Shown: piece by piece, positions 38,601-47,929 of the stretch | How positions within the stretch are numbered: the stretch's first letter is position 1 | How the letters are laid out: each line of letters begins with the position of its first letter | Source: Craspedostauros australis | Lineage: Eukaryota > Bacillariophyta > Bacillariophyceae > Mastogloiales > Achnanthaceae | DNA: 64,000 bases | Direction of reading: 5' to 3' | Assembly (NCBI GenBank): GCA_026770025.1 | Contig: JAMXDE010000015.1 | Span: 248,001 to 312,000, forward strand | Notes under the pieces: model-generated | Told to the model about the DNA's origin: nothing | The model's database searches: none | What the model saw: only the letters and a program-made list of their open reading frames with translations | Position numbers and translations under genes: made by a program

Positions 38601-38681
38601 GTTTATAAACGATAGATCAGGGCGAGCCCGCGGATCGGATCGTGCGAGGAAGACGAACATCATTCAAGAGCAGCAGGCTGA
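38601..38681 (+). promoter_or_regulatory. Copia G leader without an ordinary primer-binding site
   Basis: The bases just inside the LTR are GTTTATAAACGATAG. They do not begin TGG and so cannot pair with a mature tRNA CCA end. GTTTATAAAC is a perfect palindrome. Priming from an internal tRNA fragment, as in Drosophila copia, is the family precedent. Confidence 0.4.
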
Positions 38682-41600
38682 ATGAGCGAGGAAGAGGAAT
38701 TGAAAGACATCCCTCTGTCCCAACCGACTATCAAACAAGAAGAAGGTGCGAGTGAGACTCCACCACGAGAAGAGAAGGAAGTAGCAGCGGCTACTGTCCT
38801 ATCAAGCGCAGACGCAAGCGCGATCGACGAGACCGAAGAAGAACGGTCTGCGAGACTACATCGCGAGGAGAAGAGCATTCTCAAGGCGAACAAGCAAGAG
38901 GAGACTGGTGTGACGGAGAGCATTCGCACAGCCAAACAGAGTGGGAAAAGTGAGACACCACCAGGAGGAGAATTTGTGACGAAAACAATCTCCGCGCAAC
39001 AACAGGCGAAAATCGAAAAAGTGACAACACAGAAACAGATGGAAATCAAGGGCGCGAGCGCACCAACAACGAAACAACGAATCAACATGGCGACATCAGC
39101 CAACGTGAACAAGCGACGCATCAAGGCGCCGATGTTCAGCGGTGAACAGGAAGACTACAGCGCATGGGAGTCCCAAGCGAAGGCATACGCTCGTGCACAG
39201 AAGACGAGAGACGTGATGTTGGGCAAGACCAAGGTGCCAACAGTGAGCGAGATCGCGGCAGCCGACGGTGAAGCCAAGGAAGCGATGGAAGAGATCTACG
39301 AGCTGGGATGCGATTGCTTCAGTGATCTGATCCTCATGATGGATGCAGAGAAAGGAAAAGGCAAGCAAGCCATCCAATACATCAACCAGTGCATCTCCGA
39401 CGACTACCCCGAAGGAGACGCACACGCAGCGTGGAACGTTCTCGCGGAGAAGTTCCGACCATCCGACGCGGTGACGAAGATCAAGCTCAAGCGCCAATTC
39501 AACAACGAAAAGATGAAGAGAGACACGGACCCCAATATCTACATCACGCAACTCGAGAGTCTACGATCGCGTCTCCACGATGTCAAGTACGAAATCACGG
39601 ACGAGGAAATGATCATGCAAATCCTCAGCACGGTGAGCAACGAGTACAGAACCCACATCGTGAACTTCCAACATCAACTCACGTTCAATCCGGAACTGGT
39701 CACCATCAACACGATCAGAGGAGTACTCCGTACTGCATATGCCACTCACAGAGGAGGCAAGGCATACGTCGACGACTTCCAAGACAGTAACCCGAAGAGC
39801 AACGACACCGGCTTCACAAGCACCGGTAACTTCAAGGGTACTTGTCACAACTGTGGCGTGTATGGCCATAGATCCGCCGATTGTCCAGAACGCAAGAAAT
39901 CGAACAACAAGAACAAGAAAATGAACGGAAAGCGCAACAACAATCGCAACAAGGGAAGCGGCTTCAACGGGAAGTGCAACTACTGCGGCATCTTCGGACA
40001 TCGCGAGGCGGAGTGCCGAAAGAAGAAGTTCAACGAAAGCAAAAAGAACAACGAACAAGCCAACGCGGCTACGGAAGGACACGACAAGAGTGGGCACGAG
40101 ATGGTACTCTCGGCAAAGGACTTGCCACTCTGCATGTTGGTGTCCGACGACTACATCGAAGACTCCTTCTTCGATAACTTCGAGTGCGTCGGAAGTGACG
40201 ACGAAGTGCAGGACGATGAGATCGTCCCGGAGTGGCTCAGCGAGGAGCCAATCATCCACGAGGTGGATCCAAGACGCGAGGTGAGCTACGAATGCTGCTT
40301 CAACGCGCACGACCTGATCGGTTCATACGGCGACGGAGCCGAGATGGACAGCGAGGCCATCGATAGCGACATCGAAGAGGCAATGAGCGAAGACAACGAA
40401 GACGCCGACGAGAACGGCTCAGACGAAGACGCCGACGAGGACGGCGCACACGGAGACGACGACGACACCATCAGAGACGGGATGAACCGCGACGAGGCGC
40501 CGCCTCCCGCAGCAATGCGAAACGAGAGAACGGGCATCTTCGATGAAGAGGATAGCGACGAAGCTGAGGACCGTCCGAACGACGCATTCAATCCTTACGA
40601 AGCTGTCGTCTACCCACTTCGAATCCAATTCCCACCGGAGCCGAATCCCAGAAGAGTCGACGACATCTACCGACTCCAGACCTTTCCAGAACCAACAATC
40701 ACTGCAAAACGAATGCAGAAGCAGCTCATCTACGACGCGGTCCTAACAGCTGCATTACCGATGTTCCCAGGGTTCGTGAACGAACCATTGCGATACATTT
40801 GGGTGAACATGGTAAGCACCATCCTATCCGATAACTTCAAATCGATTGAAGAGATCCTCGCAAACGCAGCCATCCTCAACCGACTACTGCAAGCAAACGA
40901 AGAGGATGAACTCTCCGAACTGGACTTGCACTACGTGCTCGGAGGATGCATGCAGGTGCTCCTGCGCGAGCGACCACGCGTCACACCGTATGACACGGTC
41001 ACCGGAGTTCATCGAAATAGTACAGTGCCAGCGCACTTCGCTGAACTACCAAGCGACGATGAAGCTGATGAGAATCACAATCCATACAACGAAGATGGAG
41101 TGCATGAAGATGAAGAGGCAGACGGCCTCATGGATGAGATGGCCACAGCAGCCGTGGAGCAGCTCCACGAGCTGAGCACCAAGCACAAGGACAAGGTCAA
41201 CAAGGACACCTGGCTCGCCGACAGCGGAGCTTCGTGTCACATCGTCAATTCAGACGCCGCTCTCTTCAACGTGCGGCACATCAAATCCTTCGTCCAAGTG
41301 GGAGACAGCACGAAGCTGGACTCTCCCAAAATGGGATCCATTCGCTTGAAGGTCAAGCAACGAGACAACACTGGCCACGTCATCCGGCTTGATGATGTGA
41401 AGTACACACCGAAAATGGCGGTGAACCTTTTCTCCACGAACAAGGCTCTGTACAACGGTTACCAGCTTGGTAGCAACGGCATTCTGATGGACATCATCAA
41501 CGGATCCGGAACGAAGATCGTATTCGACCGAGTCTTCCCCACGGCCAACGGATTCATCACGGGAGTGCAGATGCATCCCATCATGCCAACGAACGACGAC

Positions 41601-44600
41601 AAGATTTGCACAGCCCTCGTCAAGAACCCATCCAAGGAGATCGGCGCGGTGAGCTTGCATCGAATGCTCGGCCACGCGCCACTCGAGGCCATGAAGCGAA
41701 CGGCCGCCCAATACGGATGGAAGATTATCGGCGAGATGCCGGTATGTCGCGACTGCGCGGTCGCGAACGCAAGAGTGAAGAATCTTCCGAAGGCAACCAT
41801 TCCGAGAGCAACTCGCCGCGGCGAACGACTCTTCATTGACATTAGTTACACTAAACACATAAGCTTCGGAGATAAACGCTACTGGACCCTGATCGTGGAC
41901 GACTGCACGGATCACTGCTGGAGTTTCTTTCTCAAGAACAAAAGTGATCAACCAGGATACATCAAACGATTCATCCAGACGATCAAGTCACAGACTGGTG
42001 ACCAACAGATCATCTTCCGAGGTGACAACAGCGGAGAGAACAAATCCACGCAGGATATTCTCATCGATGCAGGACTCAACGTGAAATTCGAATTCACGGC
42101 ATCGAACACGCCGCAACAGAACGGTAGAGTAGAACGCAAGTTCGCGTACCTCTACACCAAGATCCGCTCCATGCTCAACGGAGCACAGCTCGACGAAGAG
42201 TATAGGCATGGCCTGTGGGCAGCAGCTGCTAGCACTGCCACCGCCATCGCCAACATCACCGTAGCGAAGAATCAAAAGGAGTCACCACATCGACAATTCT
42301 TCGGCAACGATCCACCATACGCGGATGCACTCCGCACTTTCGGAGAGGTGGGTGTTGTGAAGACTACCTACGGCGGGATCACCGCTAAACTCAAGAATAG
42401 AGGAGAAGAAATGGTGTTCATCGGATATGCACACCAACATGCATCAGGAGTCTACAACATGTACAGACCATCGACGAAGTCACTCGTCTGCTCACGCGAC
42501 ATCAAGTGGCTCAACCAATCATACGGACAGTTCCGTGGCTGGGCACCAGCACCGAACATATCCATCGAAGCAGGAACAACGGACGCAGACGGCTTCACAA
42601 CCATCGGACGGAAGGGAGCAACGCCAAGGACGGTAACGCGTCAAGCATCGAAAGCAAAGAGAGTATCTTTCGCTAACAGCAACATGTACCACATCCTATC
42701 GGACAGCGACGATGAGGATAACGAGGAAGATCGGAGCGAATCCAATCATGAGGATGACGAGATCCTACCATCCGGCGACGAAGCCGACGATGACACAGGC
42801 GTCACTCCTCCGAACACACCAGCGAGGTCTACACATGATACACCATCCGGACCTCCACCAAGCAAACCAAGCAAACGTGACATAGACAGAAAGGAGAGGA
42901 TCCGACATCACGAAGCACGAGGCAGGAAGGGAGAAGCTAATCCCAAGCCGACTATAGGGAAGAGCATTCCCAGAGCTCTGCGCGAGCTCGCAGACTTCAA
43001 CGAACGAGGTCGAAAGGAAGAAGGATATGAAAGCGATCCATCATCCAATGAGATGAGTGATGAACTCAGCGACGAAATGGTCGACGACTCCAACAACGAA
43101 ACTACAGATGACGAAGAAATTGCAGATGAAGGAGAGATTGAGATCACTCACTATAGCACAACAGGACTGTACGGAATGAATGCAATCATTACCGAATCAC
43201 CAGCGATCGACATCGGATTGTCGATGCAGGACGAGAACAAAGAACCAGAGAAGCACATCGAACCAACAACATTCGATGGAGCCTTCAATCATCCAGACCC
43301 TATCCATCAAAAGGGATATCGAGCAGCCATCAAGAAGGAGTTCGACTCCATGGACACACGTAGAGTGTACAGCAAGATCAAACGAGACGCCATCCCACGC
43401 GGCCGCAGATGCTGCAAGTGCAAATGGGTCTTCAAGCTGAAGCGTGACGGCACACATCGAGCGCGGCTCGTTGCATGCGGGTATTCACAAATCGCAGGAG
43501 TGGACTTCCAAGAGCACTACTCACCCGTCATCCATGACGTGACCTATCGGGTCATGATGGTGATCATGCTGATCAAGAAGATGGACTGCGCACTCGTCGA
43601 TGTCGTAACGGCATTCCTACACGGAGACCTCGACGAGGAGATCTACATGAACTGTCCCAACGGGATGGATCATCAACCAGACGAAGCCCTGACCCTACAC
43701 AAGCCAATCTACGGACTTGTGCAGAGCGCCAGGCAATGGTTCAAGATGTTGGTATCGACCCTCAAGAATATCAACTTCGAACAGAGCGCAGCAGACCCGT
43801 GCCTGTTCTACAGGAAGACGAACGAAGGAAGCATGATCGTGGCCATCTACGTGGACGATTGCTTCTGTTGCGGAGACTCCAAAGCACTGGAGACATTCCT
43901 GAAGGACATCCAAGGCAGCAAATTCAAGGTGACAATCGAGCGTGGACTCGGAAACTACCTCAGCTGCAACATCGAACTGAACCATGACAAGACTAGAGCG
44001 ACATTGCGTCAACCACACCTCATCCGACATCTCATCGAAGAGTTCGGAACCAAGGTTGAGAAGATGCAGCGCTATGGGACACCGGGAACCCCGGGTCAAA
44101 TCATCGTACGACCATCCGAAGATAACGGACTACAGAAGGTCGGACCGGAAGAACATGCCGAATACCGCCGAGGCGTCGGCATGCTACTCTTCCTCATCAA
44201 GCACTCGCGACCAGATATCGCGAACCCTGTGAGGGAACTCTCCAAGGTATTGATCGGGCCCACCAAAGCCGCAATGAAGGAGATGTATCGGATCATCAAA
44301 TATGTGATTGATACAAAGGACTATGGATTGAAGATCCATCCAGCACGTCCAGACGACGACGGCTGGGACATGGAGCTCTTCTGCGATAGCGAATATGCAG
44401 GAGACAAGAACACGAGAATCAGCGTAGGGGGATTCATCCTATACCTGTGCAAGGTGCCAATCCTTTGGCGATCCAAGGCACAGAAGGCCGTCACACTCAG
44501 CTCATCCGAAGCAGAATACGTTGCCCTTTCCAAAGCGGCAAAGGAGATCTTCTTCGTCGTGCAGCTACTCGAAAGTGTGGGCGTCCCAGTGAAGACGCCG

Positions 44601-44846
44601 ATCAAAGTCCGTGTGGACAACATTGGAGCGATCTTCATCGCCAAGAATCCATCAACATCCCAACGATCGAGGCACATCGACGTGCGCCATCACTACGTGA
44701 GGAACATGGTAATCAACAAAACCATCGAGATCATTTTCGTCAAATCCGAGCAAAACACAAGCGACGGATTCACCAAGAACATCAAGGCCGACTTACAACG
44801 TGAACACGAGAAGTCGTACCTTGACACATCGAGAACATTCGAATGA
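38682..44846 (+). CDS. Copia G gag-pol polyprotein (2054 aa)
   Basis: One uninterrupted frame from ATG 38682. Gag carries two CCHC knuckles at about 388-401 (CHNCGVYGH...C) and 432-445 (CNYCGIFGH...C). An Asp/Glu-rich region of roughly 390 residues follows (to about 840). Then come the protease DSGAS (about 847), integrase zinc motif (LHRMLGH about 992), integrase core Asp (FIDIS about 1052), Asp (GDNSGENK about 1114) and Glu (NGRVERK about 1150). A second acidic, low-complexity stretch lies at about 1340-1500. RT follows with YVDD at about 1723, then RNase H (CDSEYAGD about 1900, SSSEAEYVALS). All catalytic residues expected of a copia element are present, so the product could be functional. 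Confidence 0.95.
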   Translation: MSEEEELKDIPLSQPTIKQEEGASETPPREEKEVAAATVLSSADASAIDETEEERSARLHREEKSILKANKQEETGVTESIRTAKQSGKSETPPGGEFVTKTISAQQQAKIEKVTTQKQMEIKGASAPTTKQRINMATSANVNKRRIKAPMFSGEQEDYSAWESQAKAYARAQKTRDVMLGKTKVPTVSEIAAADGEAKEAMEEIYELGCDCFSDLILMMDAEKGKGKQAIQYINQCISDDYPEGDAHAAWNVLAEKFRPSDAVTKIKLKRQFNNEKMKRDTDPNIYITQLESLRSRLHDVKYEITDEEMIMQILSTVSNEYRTHIVNFQHQLTFNPELVTINTIRGVLRTAYATHRGGKAYVDDFQDSNPKSNDTGFTSTGNFKGTCHNCGVYGHRSADCPERKKSNNKNKKMNGKRNNNRNKGSGFNGKCNYCGIFGHREAECRKKKFNESKKNNEQANAATEGHDKSGHEMVLSAKDLPLCMLVSDDYIEDSFFDNFECVGSDDEVQDDEIVPEWLSEEPIIHEVDPRREVSYECCFNAHDLIGSYGDGAEMDSEAIDSDIEEAMSEDNEDADENGSDEDADEDGAHGDDDDTIRDGMNRDEAPPPAAMRNERTGIFDEEDSDEAEDRPNDAFNPYEAVVYPLRIQFPPEPNPRRVDDIYRLQTFPEPTITAKRMQKQLIYDAVLTAALPMFPGFVNEPLRYIWVNMVSTILSDNFKSIEEILANAAILNRLLQANEEDELSELDLHYVLGGCMQVLLRERPRVTPYDTVTGVHRNSTVPAHFAELPSDDEADENHNPYNEDGVHEDEEADGLMDEMATAAVEQLHELSTKHKDKVNKDTWLADSGASCHIVNSDAALFNVRHIKSFVQVGDSTKLDSPKMGSIRLKVKQRDNTGHVIRLDDVKYTPKMAVNLFSTNKALYNGYQLGSNGILMDIINGSGTKIVFDRVFPTANGFITGVQMHPIMPTNDDKICTALVKNPSKEIGAVSLHRMLGHAPLEAMKRTAAQYGWKIIGEMPVCRDCAVANARVKNLPKATIPRATRRGERLFIDISYTKHISFGDKRYWTLIVDDCTDHCWSFFLKNKSDQPGYIKRFIQTIKSQTGDQQIIFRGDNSGENKSTQDILIDAGLNVKFEFTASNTPQQNGRVERKFAYLYTKIRSMLNGAQLDEEYRHGLWAAAASTATAIANITVAKNQKESPHRQFFGNDPPYADALRTFGEVGVVKTTYGGITAKLKNRGEEMVFIGYAHQHASGVYNMYRPSTKSLVCSRDIKWLNQSYGQFRGWAPAPNISIEAGTTDADGFTTIGRKGATPRTVTRQASKAKRVSFANSNMYHILSDSDDEDNEEDRSESNHEDDEILPSGDEADDDTGVTPPNTPARSTHDTPSGPPPSKPSKRDIDRKERIRHHEARGRKGEANPKPTIGKSIPRALRELADFNERGRKEEGYESDPSSNEMSDELSDEMVDDSNNETTDDEEIADEGEIEITHYSTTGLYGMNAIITESPAIDIGLSMQDENKEPEKHIEPTTFDGAFNHPDPIHQKGYRAAIKKEFDSMDTRRVYSKIKRDAIPRGRRCCKCKWVFKLKRDGTHRARLVACGYSQIAGVDFQEHYSPVIHDVTYRVMMVIMLIKKMDCALVDVVTAFLHGDLDEEIYMNCPNGMDHQPDEALTLHKPIYGLVQSARQWFKMLVSTLKNINFEQSAADPCLFYRKTNEGSMIVAIYVDDCFCCGDSKALETFLKDIQGSKFKVTIERGLGNYLSCNIELNHDKTRATLRQPHLIRHLIEEFGTKVEKMQRYGTPGTPGQIIVRPSEDNGLQKVGPEEHAEYRRGVGMLLFLIKHSRPDIANPVRELSKVLIGPTKAAMKEMYRIIKYVIDTKDYGLKIHPARPDDDGWDMELFCDSEYAGDKNTRISVGGFILYLCKVPILWRSKAQKAVTLSSSEAEYVALSKAAKEIFFVVQLLESVGVPVKTPIKVRVDNIGAIFIAKNPSTSQRSRHIDVRHHYVRNMVINKTIEIIFVKSEQNTSDGFTKNIKADLQREHEKSYLDTSRTFE

Positions 44847-44866
44847 CCGAATGCACATAGGAAGGG

Positions 44867-45675
44867 TGTCGAGATGTACATGTGAGTATATGTCGAGATG
44901 TACGAGTATATGTGCATCGTTCACCCGCCATTCTCTCATACGCACTTGGACGGTATAACTACATTCGTGTCGATAGTATACTGTGATTCGTCAGAATTAC
45001 AGGGGAAACGGAACACACGAAAAGGGGCAAGATTTCTGGAAGGAAATTTACAAATGACGATTTCTGAGAGAATTGGAAGATCGTCCGTCCATCCATCAAT
45101 GGTACCAAGAGAATCTCGAGGTACTTCCCAACTAAACCTCAGATGACGATATCATCTGACAGACTACTGCATCACCAATGGAACGTGACATCTGGAGAGC
45201 AGAAGGACGCCTACTGACGTCGACAGGATGTCATCGTGTCACCACGTCGACATCTGTCTCCAAGTCAGAGCAGGAGGCAAAGATCCGATGACCGAAGGGC
45301 ATCAGGATCATGGATACAGAAGGTGAACTTCAAATGGCGAGTACTCATGGAGTAGGAGCCAGTACTGAATGAACGGAGTGTTGAATACGGAGTACGTATC
45401 GAACACGAAGTATCGTGCACGACGAGTACACGATGTTGAGAGAGAGAGAGAGAGAGAGAATACAGAGAGAGAGAAGCGAGAGAGTATCTCGCGTACCGAC
45501 TCATAGTCGGAGACCGAATCTACGAAACAGATTGAAGTGCCGAGAGCATCGGGCAAGAGAACGGGCGTACACCGAGAGCATTGGAGTAGCCAAGTAATGA
45601 AATAGCAAACGAACGACTATCAACCAACACCATCTTCCACGATCGTAGGTTACCGTGCGTGGAACTTGCCAACAC
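44867..45675 (+). repeat. 3' LTR of copia element G
   Basis: Preceded by AGGAAGGG. It is 809 bp and about 97-98% identical by eye to the 5' LTR, with a shorter GA run. Followed by TCATC, the right target duplication. Confidence 0.9.
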
Positions 45676-47310
45676 TCATCTGCCACCAGTGCCAATATTC
45701 GTGAATGTGCCGACGCAGAATGAATGCTCCAGATTGCTGGCCTCAACGACCGATACATTCCAGTCAGCTCCGCCAGACGTCAGGATGAATGCCAGGACGA
45801 GTGCCAAGACAGACATGCTGGCACCACTGTCATCATCCAACATCAACATCAAGGTGCGGCACCTCATGAATGCCATACAGTTGCATGTTGACCGAGTACA
45901 AGATGAGGACACGCACTCCTTCGTCTGAGAGCGTCTACGAAATGAAGCCGCATCGCACAGTCAATCCATCCAGAAGGAATGGGTCAAGTCGCGGGTGCAA
46001 TGGCACCACATTTATAATTGGTTGTCCATGCAATAAGTGCAGGGCATGCTCAACTTTGTGTCCTTTGCCTGTCATCTTCCATCTACATGTGGCACAGAAC
46101 ACCATTCAAACGCAACCGCGCATCTTGTGCAAGGACGTTGCAGTCGCGTTGAAGCCATTCTACAATTTCCTTGCCAACCTGTGGGGATAGGATATGCTGA
46201 AGCAGGCTGTCAAGCGCAACCCCAAGCTGCTGTGTGCCCATAATTGCAAAAGCAGCAGCACAAGGGTTGCCAGAGAACTGCAGTAGTATTGGGAGGAGGC
46301 GTTTGACGAGTCGTCGCATCCCACAAACAGCACACAGACAGAAGGCAACATCGCCACATGCGCAAAGACCCATGCCAAAATCTATGCCTACTTGACATAC
46401 CTGCGATCTATGTTTGATGATGACGTCCTTTGTCAGCAACGCAGACCCAGGAAAAAGGCATCAACACCATCTTGGAAACGGTGTCGGAAAGATTCTGGAT
46501 GATCACTCAAGGCAACCTGCAACAGCGCATGGAGTACCTTGGCCATGCACGTCGCTGAATGCACACGGCGCGGTATCCTTTCGGAGCTGCGCAATGCCGA
46601 AGGAGCATCATATTGCAGAGGATAGTAAAGGATAGCATAGCACGTCGCAGTATCATGCAATACAATAGTACTCTATCATACTCGCGCACTCTCATAGAAT
46701 CAGCGACCAGGATCAGTAAATACCACACTGGTACACATAGTCCTCTCATTCATCGTGTGGTTTGTGAGCACACCATTGCGCGGTTGACTACGCGTTGTGC
46801 ATGGGGTGCAGTGCGTATTTGCGATCGTGCCGCAGTTGCTCCATCTGATTCACGAGTATCATTGAATCACGAGTGTAGATTTCAAATTGGCACCGGCACC
46901 TCCAACGCCGCCAGATTTGCGTCTGTGACACACACCGACCACCACGATGACCAAGAAAACGAGGAAAGAGCAACGCAGGGGCACCTTTGTGAACATCTGC
47001 GTTCGTGTGTGGAAGTTGTGCACAAGGGTTCACACCATCCCCATTCCAGAGAGTATCCAAGTACGCAAGGACTGCGAAGTGACGCTGGATGCAAGCGCGT
47101 ACCATACGATCGCCAACACGGATGCGCTGTGATACCATTCCCACAACATAAAGTCCAGAGAGTGCGGTTGCCAATCGCCCAACAGAGCGTTCACAATCAC
47201 ACCAGCATTGGAGGATCCGACGAGTGACGTTACGGCTCTTGCTTTCATCCCACCAATACGCCGGGCAGCGCAGACCACGCAAACTGCACAAGACGAGACA
47301 AAACAAGAAG
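45676..47310 (-). pseudogene. Possible decayed repeat-type (armadillo-like) gene
   Basis: Several minus-strand frames, none dominant, contain Leu/Ala/Cys-rich helical segments in series: 46083-46439 (LLPILLQFSGNPCAAAFAIM), about 46433-46610 (KVLHALLQVALSDHPE) and 46900-47250 (IQRHFAVLAYL, ADVHKGAPALLF). Spacing and composition remind me of armadillo-type repeats (A-V-x-x-A-L...V-Q-x-x-A-x-x-x-L-x-x-L). Stops and phase changes separate them. Copia G lies against the left edge. This is pattern impression only; the region may simply be non-coding. Confidence 0.2.
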
Positions 47311-47929
47311 AGTATTGTATTTGTTGCAGTATTTTATCATACAATACACCCTGCAGCGCAGCAGAGCACGATACGAAGGAGAACAGAAGGAGATTCGTTG
47401 AGATTGTTGTTCTTGGCCAAATTTTCCACATTCGAAATTGAAGCAGCCAAAAAAGCAGACGTTCGTTGGCATCTGCGAAAGAACGGAGGTGCAGATAGAT
47501 CGTAGGTACTTCACACTCGTATTGTGTCACACTCTACGACTGCTTTTGCCAGAGAGACAGAGAGAGAGACGAGAAAGGGAGGGAAACGCAGAGGCATACC
47601 AGCCAGACAGACAGAGAAAGACAACGAGCATCGCCGTTTGGACTACCACATCTGACATCAAGGGTTGACAAGCAACGGTTCGCCCACTCATCACAAACAG
47701 CCGCAAACGATCGAAGGCCATTTCGCTGAACGCTTCGCTGAACAACCAACCGTCTCACGCCATCACATCATTCATCCATTCGTCGCACTTTTAGCGCCGA
47801 CCAGAGCTTGCGCACATCCCAAGCCGCTTGCTGCGACGGTGCATCTGCTGTGACAATCAAGGCCATCGCAACTCATCCTGCTACTGCTGCGATCTCGCAG
47901 GTATAACACACTACTGCCCCACACCAATC
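47311..47929 (+). other. Upstream region of the CLASP-like gene
   Basis: No gene is seen. A purine run (CAGAGAGACAGAGAGAGAGACGAGAAAGGGAGGG) near 47553-47585 and CA-rich DNA lead into the start codon. The frame is open without ATG from 47828, so the 5' UTR boundary cannot be set. Confidence 0.5.

Larger units (their letters stand above)
37788..45675 (+). mobile_element. Complete copia element G
   Basis: A 7.9-kb element has LTRs of 813 and 809 bp, a single 2054-codon frame, a purine tract (44858-44866) and an exact 5-bp target duplication TCATC (37783-37787 and 45676-45680). The LTRs differ by roughly 20 substitutions plus GA-run length, so it is older than element E. It is a sister of element A at the window start. 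Confidence 0.95.

Noticed and set aside
46559..47227. 222-codon plus-strand frame upstream of the CLASP-like gene
   Set aside because: It overlaps better-looking minus-strand pieces and is rich in His/Arg/Ser/Thr with no domain; probably chance.
47828..47929. Upstream extension of the CLASP-like frame
   Set aside because: The frame is open but begins at TTG. The first ATG is 47930, and the upstream peptide is Cys-rich with no resemblance to CLASP.
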